Origin: Sphingopyxis sp. USTB-05
GTDB taxonomy: Bacteria > Pseudomonadota > Alphaproteobacteria > Sphingomonadales > Sphingomonadaceae
NCBI RefSeq assembly: GCF_023822045.1
Contig: NZ_CP084712.1
Span: 4,027,001 to 4,091,000, forward strand
DNA: 64,000 bases
Direction: 5' to 3'
The translations under genes and the position numbers were made by a program. The notes below the pieces were generated by a model. It was not told the origin of the DNA. It ran no database searches and saw only the letters and a program-made list of their open reading frames with translations. Within the stretch, counting starts at the first letter, position 1. The number at the start of each line of letters is the position of its first letter. Shown piece after piece: positions 25,091-34,223 of this stretch.

Positions 25091-25555
25091 ATGGATATCG
25101 CCGCCAAAATTGCCGAACTCGGCCTCGAACTCCCCAAGCCCGCCGCGCCGGTCGCCGCTTATGTGCCTGTCGTCGAACATGGCGGCTTGCTTTACGTGAG
25201 CGGCCAGTTGCCCTTCCGGGACGGACAGGTCGTCACCGGCCGCCTTGGCGAGGATGTCGACGTCGCTGGCGGCCAGGATGCCGCGCAGCGCGTCGCGCTG
25301 ATGCTCGTCGCGCAGATCGGGCAGGCGCTGGGCGGCGACTGGTCGCGCGTCGAGCGCGTCGTCAAGCTTGGCGTCTTCGTCAACAGCACGCCCGGCTTCA
25401 CCGATCAGGCAAAGGTCGCCAATGGCGCATCGGAGCTGTTCGAGACGCTGTTCGGTGAAGCGGGCCGTCACGCGCGCGCCGCGGTCGGCGTCGCGGTGCT
25501 CCCGCTCGGCGCCGCGGTCGAGGCCGACGCAATCGTCGCGGTGCGACCAGCATAA
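25091..25555 (+). CDS. RidA family (YjgF/UK114) protein
   Basis: 154 residues of the RidA fold: LLYVSGQLPFRDG near residue 35, VERVVKLGVFVNS, and the end HARAAVGVAVLPLGAAVEADAI. RidA proteins hydrolyse reactive enamine/imine intermediates released by PLP enzymes; the Arg that binds the carboxylate corresponds to the R in HARAAVGV. This subgroup is longer than E. coli RidA (about 128 residues) because of an N-terminal extension, so its precise activity is less certain. Part of the run beginning with DUF3572. Confidence 0.85.
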   Translation: MDIAAKIAELGLELPKPAAPVAAYVPVVEHGGLLYVSGQLPFRDGQVVTGRLGEDVDVAGGQDAAQRVALMLVAQIGQALGGDWSRVERVVKLGVFVNSTPGFTDQAKVANGASELFETLFGEAGRHARAAVGVAVLPLGAAVEADAIVAVRPA

Positions 25556-25558
25556 GCC

Positions 25559-26710
25559 ATGGCCGAGGCCGACCCGCCGACACGCACCATATCGCTCGGT
25601 AGCGGCGTGGCCGCGATCGGCGCGGCGGCTTGGGACGCGCTTCACGACGGCGGCAATCCGTTTGTGAGCCACGCGTTCCTGACGTTGCTCGAAGAATCGG
25701 GCAGCGTCGGGGCGGGTACCGGCTGGCAGGTGGCACCCTTGCTCGTCGAGGATGCCGGCGGCGCGCTCGTCGCCGCCGCGCCTGCGTATCTCAAATCGCA
25801 CAGCCAGGGCGAATATGTGTTCGACCATGCCTGGGCTGATGCCTGGGCGCGCGCTGGCGGCGATTATTATCCCAAGCTGCAGATCGCCGCGCCCTTCACG
25901 CCGGTGCCGGGGCCGCGCCTGTTGTCGAAGGAAAGGGGCGACGCCTTGCTGCTGCTTCGAGCGGCAGAGGCGGTGGTGCGGCAGAACGAGCTGTCGTCGG
26001 CGCATGCAACCTTTGTCGCGCCGGAGCAGATGTCACTGTTCGAGGAGGCGGGATGGCTGATCCGCCGCGATATCCAGTTCCATTTCGCGAATAGCGGCTA
26101 TGCCAGCTTCGATGATTTCCTCGTCACGCTGAATTCGCAGAAGCGCAAGCAGTTGCGCAAGGAACGGCTGCGAGCCGTCGAAGGTCTACGGATCGAGGAA
26201 CTCACCGGCGACGCGATCCGGCCCGAGCATTGGGACGCGATGTGGCTCTTCTATCAGGACACGGGCGCGCGCAAATGGGGACATCCCTACCTCACGCGCG
26301 AAGCGTTCGACCTGATGGGTGCACGAATGGCGGAGCGGATCATCCTGCTCATCGCCTTTGACAGCGAGGAGCGACCAATCGCGGGCGCTCTGCACTTCCT
26401 CGGATCCGATACGCTCTATGGTCGCTATTGGGGATGCCTTATGGAGATCCCCTATCTGCATTTCGAGCTATGCTATTATCGCGCGATCGACATTGCGATC
26501 GAACGCGGCTTGAAGCGCGTCGAAGCGGGCGCGCAAGGCGGGCACAAGCTCGCGCGCGGCTATGGGCCCGTTGCGACCTGGTCGGCGCATTTCATCGCCG
26601 ACCCGGGCTTTCGCCGGGCGGTCGCGGATTACCTCGAACAGGAACGCCGCGCCGAAGAATCTGAAATGGAGTGGCTGGAAGGGCATACGCCCTTCAAGCG
26701 GAAGGATTAG
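25559..26710 (+). CDS. COG3146-type GNAT/FemAB-like acetyltransferase family protein
   Basis: 383 residues. The sequence GGNPFVSHAFLTLLEESGSV near the start, YDH-like EYVFDHAWADAW and HFELCYYRAIDIAIERGLKRVEAGAQGGHKLARGY near the end are typical of the protein family often labelled peptidogalycan biosynthesis (COG3146), which has two GNAT-like halves. True substrate is unknown. It begins 3 nt after the RidA stop. Its stop overlaps the stop of the convergent Sel1 gene by 2 bases. Confidence 0.75.
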   Translation: MAEADPPTRTISLGSGVAAIGAAAWDALHDGGNPFVSHAFLTLLEESGSVGAGTGWQVAPLLVEDAGGALVAAAPAYLKSHSQGEYVFDHAWADAWARAGGDYYPKLQIAAPFTPVPGPRLLSKERGDALLLLRAAEAVVRQNELSSAHATFVAPEQMSLFEEAGWLIRRDIQFHFANSGYASFDDFLVTLNSQKRKQLRKERLRAVEGLRIEELTGDAIRPEHWDAMWLFYQDTGARKWGHPYLTREAFDLMGARMAERIILLIAFDSEERPIAGALHFLGSDTLYGRYWGCLMEIPYLHFELCYYRAIDIAIERGLKRVEAGAQGGHKLARGYGPVATWSAHFIADPGFRRAVADYLEQERRAEESEMEWLEGHTPFKRKD

Positions 26711-27021
26711 GCCGCGAAGCGGCGAGCGGCGGGACGGCGAGCCGTTTCGTCAAGCCAGGCGCGCGCCTGACGCTGCGCTTCGGCGATTTCGTCGCGTGAC
26801 ATTTCGTCCGACAGGTCGGCACGGCACTGCTGGCCTTCGACATTGCCGCCGAGCGCGGCAAGGTTGAACCATTTATGCGCCTGGATCAGGTCGACATCGA
26901 CCCCGCCGGTGCCGGTCGAAAAAGCGATACCGAGATCGAAATAGGCATTGGCGTCGCCGCGTGCGGCGTCGAGCAGACGGCTCTCGATCAGATATTGGGC
27001 AGACTTCAGACTATTCGCCAT
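26707..27021 (-). CDS. Short Sel1-like repeat protein
   Basis: 104 residues. Two Sel1/TPR-like helical repeats are visible: LLDAARGDANAYFDLGIAFSTG and AHKWFNLAALGGNVEGQQ. No signal peptide. Such repeats mediate protein contacts; the partner is unknown. Start ATG at 27021 follows GGGGG. The 141-nt upstream region has a CtrA-like site at 27083-27098, suggesting cell-cycle control. Confidence 0.72.
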   Translation of the reverse strand: MANSLKSAQYLIESRLLDAARGDANAYFDLGIAFSTGTGGVDVDLIQAHKWFNLAALGGNVEGQQCRADLSDEMSRDEIAEAQRQARAWLDETARRPAARRFAA

Positions 27022-27082
27022 GATAAACCCCCTTTGCCTCCACCCCACATGGAGACCTCGGGGCCCAAATTTGCGATTTATG

Positions 27083-27098
27083 GTCAACAAAGCGTTAA
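27083..27098 (-). promoter_or_regulatory. Candidate CtrA-binding site
   Basis: On the minus strand TTAACGCTTTGTTGAC matches the CtrA half-site pair TTAA-N7-TTAA with one mismatch, about 62 nt upstream of the Sel1-repeat gene. DivK and MipZ, both part of the CtrA-linked cell cycle, are encoded nearby. Sequence similarity only. Confidence 0.35.
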
Positions 27099-27162
27099 TG
27101 ATGATCGAACTTTTTGTGGATATCCTGTGAAACCCACGAAAATCCTTGAATTTCGACGCCTG

Positions 27163-28002
27163 TCAACCGACGGCAAGATTGTCGATCAACCGCGTTTTTC
27201 CGATCCGTGCCGCTGCGAGAAGCCGCGCGGGCGCGCGAAATACGCTTAGGCGTTCGAGGCTGTCGGCGTCGGCGAGCGCGACATAATCGACGCTGTCGAA
27301 GCCGCCCTTGATGATCGCAGCTTCGGCCTTGGCAAGCGTTTCGCCGACATCGGCGCCGCCTGCGATCGCCTTCGCCGCGGTGCTCAGCGCGTCGGGAAAG
27401 GCGGTCGCTGCCGCGCGCTGCTCCTTGGACAGATAGGCGTTGCGCGACGACAGCGCGAGCCCGTCGCTGTCGCGCGCGATTGGTGCCCCCATGATGTCGA
27501 TCCCGAAATCGAGATCGCGCGCCATTCGGCGGATGATCGCGAGCTGCTGCCAATCCTTTTCGCCGAAAATAGCGACATCGGGGCGCACCTGATTGAATAA
27601 TTTGGCGACGACGGTCGCAACGCCGTCGAAATGGCCCGGGCGCGCGGCACCGCAATAATCGGCGCCCAGTCCGGCAACCTCGATATGCGTGCTGTGCCCG
27701 CCAGGGTACATCGTCGCGACGTCGGGCGCCCAGAGCAGCCCCGTGCCCTCCTGCGCGAGCATCGCGGCGTCGCGCGCCTCGTCGCGCGGATAGGCGTCGA
27801 AATCCTCGTTCGGTCCGAACTGGGTCGGATTGACGAAAATCGACACGACGGCATGGTCGGCGACGCGCCGCGCCATGCGGACGAGCGAGAGATGGCCGTT
27901 ATGCAGCGATCCCATCGTCGGAACCAGAGCGACGCTCTTTCCTCCCTGCTTCAGTGCCGTAACGGCACGGTGCAGCATCGCGATGTCACGGATGATTTGC
28001 AC
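27163..28002 (-). CDS. panC: Pantoate--beta-alanine ligase
   Basis: 279 residues, full family length. It shows the nucleotidylyltransferase motif VPTMGSLHNGHLSLVR, then VSIFVNPTQFGPNEDFDAYPR, FGEKDWQQLAIIRRM and DGLALSSRNAYL. It joins pantoate and beta-alanine with ATP in pantothenate (CoA) synthesis in the cytoplasm. No panB or panD lies alongside. It is divergent from mipZ with an 86-nt gap. Confidence 0.95.
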   Translation of the reverse strand: MQIIRDIAMLHRAVTALKQGGKSVALVPTMGSLHNGHLSLVRMARRVADHAVVSIFVNPTQFGPNEDFDAYPRDEARDAAMLAQEGTGLLWAPDVATMYPGGHSTHIEVAGLGADYCGAARPGHFDGVATVVAKLFNQVRPDVAIFGEKDWQQLAIIRRMARDLDFGIDIMGAPIARDSDGLALSSRNAYLSKEQRAAATAFPDALSTAAKAIAGGADVGETLAKAEAAIIKGGFDSVDYVALADADSLERLSVFRAPARLLAAARIGKTRLIDNLAVG

Positions 28003-28088
28003 GGTTGGTCGCCCTCCGATATTGGCGCGACTATATCACTTCGCGCGCCGGCCGCCCATGCCGCGCTAACAGGAAAATCGCAACGCTC

Positions 28089-28898
28089 ATGACGAAGCCA
28101 GCACCGCACCGCATCATCTTTGCCAATGAAAAGGGCGGGACCGGCAAATCGACCTGTGCGGTGCATTTCGCTGTGGCTCTGGCGACGCAGGGCTGGCGCG
28201 TCGCGGGGATCGACCTCGACCCGCGCCAGCGCACCTTCCACCGCTATCTCGAAAACCGCGAGCAGACCGCGAAACGCCGCGAGGTCGCATTGCCGACCCC
28301 GCGCTTCGAGGTATTCACCGGCTCAACGATCGAGGAACTCGACGAGCAGGTCGCGCGGCTTTCGGAAGACGCCGACTTTCTGATTGCCGACACGCCGGGA
28401 CGCGACGATATCTTCGCGCGCCACCTTGCGACGAGCGCCGATACGCTCGTCACCCCGATCAACGACAGTTTCATCGACTTCGACCTGATCGGGCAGGTCG
28501 ATCCCGAAACCTTCCAGGTTACGCGTCCGAGCTTCTATTCCGAACTGATCTGGGACACGCGCAAGGCACGCGCAAAGACTGACGGGCGGACGATCGACTG
28601 GATCATCCTGCGCAACCGTCTTCAGCATGTCGACGCGCACAATATGCGCCGCGTCGGCGAAGCATTGACCCAATTGTCGCGCCGCGTTGGTTTCCGCGTC
28701 ATCCCGGGACTCGGTGAGCGCGTCATCTATCGCGAGCTTTTCCCGGCTGGCCTCACCCTGCTCGACAAGGCACACCTTGGCGGCATGGGGATTGGCCACG
28801 TCGTCGCGCGGCAGGAACTCCGCGAGGCGATGGGCGGACTGAACCTACCGGCGCGTGAGCGATTGCATCCGGACGGGGACCTGTTCGCCGCCGCCTGA
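28089..28898 (+). CDS. mipZ: Division-plane positioning ATPase MipZ
   Basis: 269 residues of the ParA/MinD family. The deviant Walker [13 protein letters not shown] is at residues 11-22, the switch region has [17 protein letters not shown], and Walker B-like [12 protein letters not shown] follows. MipZ forms gradients from the polar ParB-parS complexes and inhibits FtsZ assembly away from midcell. Start ATG at 28089 gives the usual N-terminus just before the P-loop; the longer upstream frame lacks support. The pgmG gene follows 28 nt downstream. Confidence 0.9.
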   Translation: MTKPAPHRIIFANEKGGTGKSTCAVHFAVALATQGWRVAGIDLDPRQRTFHRYLENREQTAKRREVALPTPRFEVFTGSTIEELDEQVARLSEDADFLIADTPGRDDIFARHLATSADTLVTPINDSFIDFDLIGQVDPETFQVTRPSFYSELIWDTRKARAKTDGRTIDWIILRNRLQHVDAHNMRRVGEALTQLSRRVGFRVIPGLGERVIYRELFPAGLTLLDKAHLGGMGIGHVVARQELREAMGGLNLPARERLHPDGDLFAAA

Positions 28899-28926
28899 CC
28901 CCTTCTCTCCCCAAAGAGGTTCAAAG

Positions 28927-30309
28927 ATGACGCACAATTTCCACCCGACGATGCTACGCGAATACGACATCCGCGGGGTCGTCGGCGACACGCTGTCGGA
29001 CAAGGATGCCTACGCGATCGGCCGCAGCTTCGCGACGTTGGTCCGCCGCGCGGGCGGCAAGCGCGTCGCCGTCGGTTATGACGGGCGGCTTTCGTCGCCG
29101 ATGCTCGCCGATGCGCTGATCGCCGGGGTCAATGACGCGGGCGTTGACGCACTCAACGTCGGGCTCGGCCCGACGCCGATGCTCTATTATGCCGCATCAA
29201 CCGAAGATGTGGATGGCGGCATACAGATAACCGGCAGCCACAATCCCCCCGACTATAACGGTTTCAAATTTGTGATGCAGGGGCGTCCCTTCTACGGCGC
29301 CGACATCCTTGGCATCGGTAAAATGGCCGCCGCGGGCGACTGGGACAGCGGCGAAGGCTCGTCTGAGAGCATCGATATCGTCGACGCCTATGTCGACCGG
29401 CTGGTCCAAGGTTTCGCCGGCGGCGCCTTCCGCATCGGCTGGGACGCCGGCAACGGCGCCGCGGGCACCGTCATCGAAAAACTCACCGCGCGCCTGCCCG
29501 GCGAGCACCACCTGTTGTTTACCGACATCGACGGGCATTTCCCGAATCACCATCCCGATCCGACCGAGGAAAAGAATCTCGCGGACCTGCGCAAGCTCGT
29601 CGCGGAGAAGAGCCTCGATTTCGGCGTCGCTTTCGATGGAGACGGCGACCGTATCGGCGCGATCGACGGCGAGGGCCGCGTGATCTGGGGTGACCAGCTT
29701 TTGCAAATATATGCCGCGGCGGTTCTGAAGGACCTGCCCGGCGCGACGGTCATCGCCGATGTGAAGGCGAGTCAGGCGCTGTTCGACCGCGTTGCCGAAC
29801 TCGGCGGAAAGCCCTTGATGTGGAAGACCGGCCACAGCCTGATCAAGGCGAAGATGAAGGAAACCGGCAGCCCGCTGGCGGGCGAGATGAGCGGGCATAT
29901 CTTCTTCGCCGATCGTTATTACGGCTATGACGATGCGCCCTATGCCGCGATACGGCTGATCGAGGCGGCAACGAAGCTTGGGCAGAGTGTCACCGAACTG
30001 CGCGGCAGCATGGCGCCGATGGTCAACACCCCCGAAATGCGCTTCCAGGTCGATGAGAGCCGCAAATTCGCCATTGTGGATGAAGTCCTGGATCGGCTCG
30101 GCGAATCGGGCGCGAAAGTCGACCGGACCGACGGCGCGCGCGTACTCACCGACGACGGCTGGTGGCTGCTCCGCGCCTCCAACACGCAGGACGTGCTCGT
30201 CGCGCGCGCCGAAGCGAAGGACGAGGCGGCACTGACGCGCCTGCTCGCGGCAATCGACGAACAGCTCGCCTTGTCGGGGATCGTACGCGGGCCGCAGGCG
30301 GCGCATTAG
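28927..30309 (+). CDS. pgmG: Phosphoglucomutase/phosphomannomutase
   Basis: 460 residues, alpha-D-phosphohexomutase family. The four motifs are present: phosphoserine loop [13 protein letters not shown], metal loop [12 protein letters not shown], sugar-specificity loop [15 protein letters not shown] and phosphate-binding tail [15 protein letters not shown]. It interconverts 1- and 6-phosphates of glucose and mannose, supplying precursors for LPS and exopolysaccharide (in sphingomonads the homologue PgmG feeds sphingan synthesis). AGAGG precedes the ATG. It stands between mipZ and lptB. Confidence 0.92.
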   Translation: MTHNFHPTMLREYDIRGVVGDTLSDKDAYAIGRSFATLVRRAGGKRVAVGYDGRLSSPMLADALIAGVNDAGVDALNVGLGPTPMLYYAASTEDVDGGIQITGSHNPPDYNGFKFVMQGRPFYGADILGIGKMAAAGDWDSGEGSSESIDIVDAYVDRLVQGFAGGAFRIGWDAGNGAAGTVIEKLTARLPGEHHLLFTDIDGHFPNHHPDPTEEKNLADLRKLVAEKSLDFGVAFDGDGDRIGAIDGEGRVIWGDQLLQIYAAAVLKDLPGATVIADVKASQALFDRVAELGGKPLMWKTGHSLIKAKMKETGSPLAGEMSGHIFFADRYYGYDDAPYAAIRLIEAATKLGQSVTELRGSMAPMVNTPEMRFQVDESRKFAIVDEVLDRLGESGAKVDRTDGARVLTDDGWWLLRASNTQDVLVARAEAKDEAALTRLLAAIDEQLALSGIVRGPQAAH

Positions 30310-30420
30310 GCGCCGCCGCCCTCACGGCTTTCATTGCCCTGCAAAAATCTTGCCAGATTGACGTTCGCCGCGTCGCTGGGGTAACGCCGCTCGGGGGCTA
30401 GAAACGGAACCGACCGACCT

Positions 30421-31236
30421 ATGACCGACGACGAATCCATCACTGGCACGCTGAACGAGGGCGATCACGGCGTCACCGAGCACAAGGCGCATGTCCGTGA
30501 GGATGCCGCCGCGGGCAACGGCCTCGCGGTCATTTCGATCGCCAAAAGCTATGACAAGCGCGTGGTGCTGTCGGACGTGTCGCTGTCGGTCGGCAAGGGT
30601 GAGGTCGTCGGCTTGCTCGGCCCGAACGGCGCGGGCAAGACGACCTGCTTTTATTCGATCATGGGACTGGTGAAGCCCGACGCCGGGCGCATCATGCTCG
30701 ACGGTGCCGACATCACCGCTCTGCCGATGTACCGCCGCGCTATCCTCGGTCTCGGCTACCTGCCGCAGGAAACCTCGATCTTTCGCGGCATGACGGTCGA
30801 GCAGAATATCGGCGCGGTGCTCGAACTCAGCGAACCCGACAAGATCGAGCGCGAACGGCGGATGGAAGAGTTGCTCGATGAATTCGGGCTGACGCGCCTC
30901 CGCGATTCGGCAGCGATGGCGCTGTCCGGCGGCGAACGCCGCCGCGCCGAAATCGCGCGCGCGCTCGCGGCGAACCCCTCGATCATGCTGCTCGACGAAC
31001 CGTTCGCGGGCATCGATCCGCTCTCAATCAGCGACATCCGCGATCTGGTCGCCGATTTGAAGACGCGCGGGATCGGCGTGTTGATCACCGACCATAATGT
31101 GCGCGAGACGCTCGACCTCGTCGACCGCGCCTGCATCATTTACGACGGCAAGGTGCTGCTTGCCGGCTCCCCGGAAGAGCTCGTCGCCGATCCCGAGGTG
31201 CGCCGCCTCTATCTCGGCGAGGGCTTCTCATTGTGA
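30421..31236 (+). CDS. lptB: LPS export ABC transporter ATP-binding protein LptB
   Basis: 271 residues. Walker A GPNGAGKTT, Q-loop LPQETSIFRGMTVEQNIGAV, signature LSGGERRRAEIARAL, Walker B IMLLDEPFAGIDP and switch histidine ITDHNVRETL are all present. It powers extraction of LPS from the inner membrane with LptFG. It has an N-terminal extension of about 35 residues compared with E. coli LptB. rpoN follows 14 nt later, a widely conserved pairing; lptA and lptC are not upstream here, where pgmG stands instead. Confidence 0.94.
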   Translation: MTDDESITGTLNEGDHGVTEHKAHVREDAAAGNGLAVISIAKSYDKRVVLSDVSLSVGKGEVVGLLGPNGAGKTTCFYSIMGLVKPDAGRIMLDGADITALPMYRRAILGLGYLPQETSIFRGMTVEQNIGAVLELSEPDKIERERRMEELLDEFGLTRLRDSAAMALSGGERRRAEIARALAANPSIMLLDEPFAGIDPLSISDIRDLVADLKTRGIGVLITDHNVRETLDLVDRACIIYDGKVLLAGSPEELVADPEVRRLYLGEGFSL

Positions 31237-31250
31237 TCGAATAGTCGCCG

Positions 31251-32717
31251 ATGGCGTTGGGTCCGCGCCTCGATCTCCGCCAGTCGCAATCGCTGGTGAT
31301 GACGCCGCAGCTGCAGCAAGCGATCAAGCTGCTGGCGCTGTCGAACCTTGAACTCGAAGCCTATCTGGCCGAGGCGCTCGAGGGCAATCCGCTGCTCGAC
31401 ACCGCCTCGGCCGACAGCGACGGCAGCGCGGGCGATCCCGAATTCACGCCCGGCGGCGACGCACCGACGACCGAAGCCGCGTCGCTCGACACCGATCAGG
31501 CATTGTCCGCCGATGGCGGCACCGCGAACGACCTCGACGTCGACCTCGCCGCCGACAGCTTTCATCACGACAGCGCTAGCGACAATGTCGGGCTGTCGGG
31601 ATCTAGTGAGGATATCGATTTCGACAGCTTTGCCGAACATGACGGCACGCTCCACGACCATCTGATGGCGCAAGTCGGCGAGCGCTTTGGCGGCATCGAA
31701 GCGATCGTCGCGGGCCAGCTCGTCGCACTGATCGACGAGGCGGGATATCTTCGCGCCGACCTTGCCGAACTTGCGGCGCAGCTCGGCGTACCGCTTGCAC
31801 TGATCGAAGAAGTGCTCGCCGTCATCCAGTACTTCGACCCATCGGGCGTCGGGGGCCGCGACCTTGCCGAATGTATTGCGATCCAGGCGCGCGAGGCCGA
31901 CCGCTACGACCCCGCAATGGCGACGATGATCGCGCACCTCGATCTGGTCGCAAAAGGCGCCTTCCCGCAACTGAAGCGTATCTGCGGGGTCGACGATGAA
32001 GATCTTGCCGACATGATTCGCGAACTGCGCGGCTATGATCCGAAACCCGGCCTCAAATTCGGCGGTGAGGGCGCGCCGGCGGTCGTCCCCGATCTTTATA
32101 TCCGCCAGACCGCAAACGGCTGGGCGGTCGAGATCAACGGCGGCACGCTGCCGCGGCTGCTCGTCAATCGCCGATATTACACCGAACTCGCGCAAGGCGC
32201 GGCGGCGAAAAGCAAGGCGTGGCTGTCCGAACAGCTTGCGGGCGCAAACTGGCTGGTGCGCGCGCTCGACCAGCGCCAGCGGACGATCGTCAAGGTCGCC
32301 AGCGCAATCGTGAAGCAGCAGGAGGGCTTTTTCCTGCATGGCGTCGCGCATATGCGTCCGCTGACCCTGCGGCAGGTGGCCGAGGAAATCGGCATGCACG
32401 AATCGACCGTAAGCCGCGTCACGAGCAACAAATATCTGAGCTGCGCACGCGGGCTGTTCGAACTTAAATATTTCTTCTCGAGCGGCATTTCGGCGACCGA
32501 GGGCGACGGCGCGGTATCGGCCGAAGCGGTGAAAAGCCGGATCAAGGCGATGATCGAGGCAGAGGATGCGAAGGCGATTCTCTCCGACGAGACGATCGCG
32601 CAAAAACTGTCGGCCGAGGGGCATGACATCGCACGGCGCACCGTCGTCAAATATCGCGAGGCGATGGGCTATGGCTCGTCGGTGCAAAGGCGGCGGCAAA
32701 AAGCTTTGGCGGGTTAG
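31251..32717 (+). CDS. rpoN: RNA polymerase sigma-54 factor
   Basis: 488 residues. Region I is the Gln/Leu-rich N-terminus (QSLVMTPQLQQAIKLL), followed by an acidic linker, the core-binding domain, the helix-turn-helix (LRQVAEEIGMHESTVSRVTS), and the RpoN box ARRTVVKYREAMGY, which reads the -24 element. It directs transcription from -24/-12 promoters with enhancer-binding activators. Coupled behind lptB. The usual hpf and ptsN genes do not follow; a palindromic repeat and L36 do. Confidence 0.95.
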   Translation: MALGPRLDLRQSQSLVMTPQLQQAIKLLALSNLELEAYLAEALEGNPLLDTASADSDGSAGDPEFTPGGDAPTTEAASLDTDQALSADGGTANDLDVDLAADSFHHDSASDNVGLSGSSEDIDFDSFAEHDGTLHDHLMAQVGERFGGIEAIVAGQLVALIDEAGYLRADLAELAAQLGVPLALIEEVLAVIQYFDPSGVGGRDLAECIAIQAREADRYDPAMATMIAHLDLVAKGAFPQLKRICGVDDEDLADMIRELRGYDPKPGLKFGGEGAPAVVPDLYIRQTANGWAVEINGGTLPRLLVNRRYYTELAQGAAAKSKAWLSEQLAGANWLVRALDQRQRTIVKVASAIVKQQEGFFLHGVAHMRPLTLRQVAEEIGMHESTVSRVTSNKYLSCARGLFELKYFFSSGISATEGDGAVSAEAVKSRIKAMIEAEDAKAILSDETIAQKLSAEGHDIARRTVVKYREAMGYGSSVQRRRQKALAG

Positions 32718-32735
32718 ATCGGCCTCCTTTTTCAT

Positions 32736-32809
32736 CGTCACCCCGGACTTGATCCGGGGTCCATGCGATCGAGCGCGGCGATGGATGCCGGATCAAGTCC
32801 GGCATGACG
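32736..32809. repeat. Interspersed palindromic repeat, copy B
   Basis: A shorter relative of the repeats at 22242 and 58387: CGTCACCCCGGACTTGATCC with GGGGTCC, then a second half GGATCAAGTCCGGCATGACG. It lies 19 nt after rpoN and could act as its 3' stem-loop. Confidence 0.7.
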
Positions 32810-32829
32810 AAATATGGGCGAGGGGGCGG

Positions 32830-32858
32830 TTGACTTTTCGGCCTTATCCCCATAGTTG
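32830..32858 (+). promoter_or_regulatory. rpmJ: Possible sigma-70 promoter of rpmJ
   Basis: TTGACT at 32830-32835 is followed by a loosely matching -10 region (CATAGT at 32851-32856 or TAGTTG at 32853-32858), about 45 nt before the L36 start. The -35 box is good and the -10 box is weak. Confidence 0.35.
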
Positions 32859-32900
32859 CGCCGCTTCGCGTCAACACGCCAAGATTTACGGACAAGAACC

Positions 32901-33026
32901 ATGAAGATTCGCAACAGCCTGAAGTCGCTGAAGGACCGCCACCGGGATAACCGCGTTATCCGCCGCCGTGGCCGCACCTATGTGATCAACAAGACCAACC
33001 GCCGCTTCAAGGCGCGCCAGGGCTGA
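32901..33026 (+). CDS. rpmJ: 50S ribosomal protein L36 (zinc-free type)
   Basis: 41 residues, beginning [17 protein letters not shown] and continuing [20 protein letters not shown]. It matches the L36 paralogue that lacks the zinc-binding cysteines and histidine and is the form found in many alphaproteobacteria. It is a component of the large ribosomal subunit. The gene stands alone, with a likely promoter upstream and a hairpin terminator directly after the stop. Confidence 0.93.
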   Translation: MKIRNSLKSLKDRHRDNRVIRRRGRTYVINKTNRRFKARQG

Positions 33027-33027
33027 T

Positions 33028-33047
33028 GCCCCTGCGCGGGGCGTTTT
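33028..33047 (+). terminator. rpmJ: Rho-independent terminator of rpmJ
   Basis: GCCCC-TGCGC-GGGGC forms a 5-bp GC stem immediately followed by GTTTT. It begins 2 nt after the L36 stop. Confidence 0.65.
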
Positions 33048-33123
33048 CGTCCCGTTTGCTTTTGGTGAACAGCGTTACGCCGTCGGAGGCTTCCGGCGGC
33101 GCTTTCGCGTGTCTGGAGGCCGT

Positions 33124-33738
33124 ATGATTCGCCAGAGCGTGATCTTCGACGTCGGCCGCGTCCTGTTCGACTGGGACCTGCGCTATCTGTTCGCCAAGCT
33201 GATCGCCGAAAAAGACGAGCTCGAATGGTTCGTGACCAATGTCGTCACGCCGCAATGGCATTTTCAGCACGACGCGGGCCGCCCGCTTGCCGACATGCTG
33301 CCCGAGCTCAAAACCGAGTTTCCGGGGCATGACGCGCTGATCGACGCCTATGCGACGCGTTTCAACGAGACGATTCCCGGCCCGATGCCCGGCAGCCTCG
33401 AACTCGTCGAACGACTCGACGCTACCGGGGTCCCGCTGTTCGCGATCACCAATTTCGGGCATGAATTCTGGGAAGCGTTCCGCCCGACCCAGCCGGTCTT
33501 TGATTGCTTCCGCGATATTATAGTGTCGGGAACCGAAAAACTGCTGAAGCCAGACCCCGCGATTTACCGCCTCGCGATAGAGCGATTCGGCATCGACCCC
33601 GCGGGCGCGATTTTCATCGACGATGTTGCCGCGAATGTCGCGGGCGCCGAAGCGGTCGGCATCGCGGGTCACCAGTTCGTCGATGCGCCGACGCTGGAGC
33701 GCGATCTGGTCGCGCGGGGTTACCTCGCCGCCGTTTGA
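33124..33738 (+). CDS. HAD family hydrolase (haloacid dehalogenase/phosphatase type)
   Basis: 204 residues with all HAD motifs: VIFDVGRVLFDWD (motif I), ITNFGHEFW (motif II), EKLLKPDPAIY (Lys, motif III) and AIFIDDVAANV (motif IV). A cap domain lies between motifs I and II. It resembles the HAD-IA group including YihX-like phosphatases; second Asp of motif I is replaced by Gly-Arg (DVGRV), as in some dehalogenase-like members. Substrate unknown. Convergent with the DUF805 gene, whose stop overlaps its end. Confidence 0.82.
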   Translation: MIRQSVIFDVGRVLFDWDLRYLFAKLIAEKDELEWFVTNVVTPQWHFQHDAGRPLADMLPELKTEFPGHDALIDAYATRFNETIPGPMPGSLELVERLDATGVPLFAITNFGHEFWEAFRPTQPVFDCFRDIIVSGTEKLLKPDPAIYRLAIERFGIDPAGAIFIDDVAANVAGAEAVGIAGHQFVDAPTLERDLVARGYLAAV

Positions 33739-34223
33739 TCGTTCGTGCCTTGCGGCCGATTCAGCTCCGCGAGTTGCGTGTCATAATGCTCGCGCGACTT
33801 CCATCCACGCGGATCCGGACCATAAATATTTGGCCCGATCGTGGGAGACCAGAACAGCAGCGCGAGCCAGATGATGAGCGACAGAAAGGCGATTTCGGGC
33901 AAGCCAATCGCCTCTCCGATAAAGGGCAAGGCGATGATGACCGCAAGCCACCAGCCCGGACGCGAAATATCGTGGAGCCGCCCCACCACCATATAAGCAA
34001 TGATTAAGCCAACCACGACCTCCACGAAGACGCGCCACAGGGGGTAGCTCGCGGGATTGGACAGTGCATCGAAGCTGAACCCCAAATTGAATGTCAGCTC
34101 GATTCGTCCATGGCTTCCAAGGTCGACCAGGAATTTCGCAATGCTGATCAGAAACAGCACGCCGATAAGCCGGCCGCGCGTGCATCGGCCAACGGGAAAG
34201 AAACGGCGAGCGAACGACGCCAC
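33720..34223 (-). CDS. DUF805 family membrane protein
   Basis: 167 residues from a GTG at 34223 that overlaps the peptidase stop codon (TAGTG), implying coupled translation. Typical DUF805 layout: arginine-rich start FFPVGRCTRGRLIGVLF, four hydrophobic segments, and the signature VGRLHDISRPGWW in the middle. A polar C-terminal tail follows. Inner-membrane protein of unknown function. Confidence 0.78.
   Translation of the reverse strand: MASFARRFFPVGRCTRGRLIGVLFLISIAKFLVDLGSHGRIELTFNLGFSFDALSNPASYPLWRVFVEVVVGLIIAYMVVGRLHDISRPGWWLAVIIALPFIGEAIGLPEIAFLSLIIWLALLFWSPTIGPNIYGPDPRGWKSREHYDTQLAELNRPQGTNDQTAAR

Noticed and set aside
31209-32741. A 510-codon minus-strand frame opposite rpoN
   Set aside because: The plus strand encodes an unmistakable sigma-54 with region I and RpoN box.
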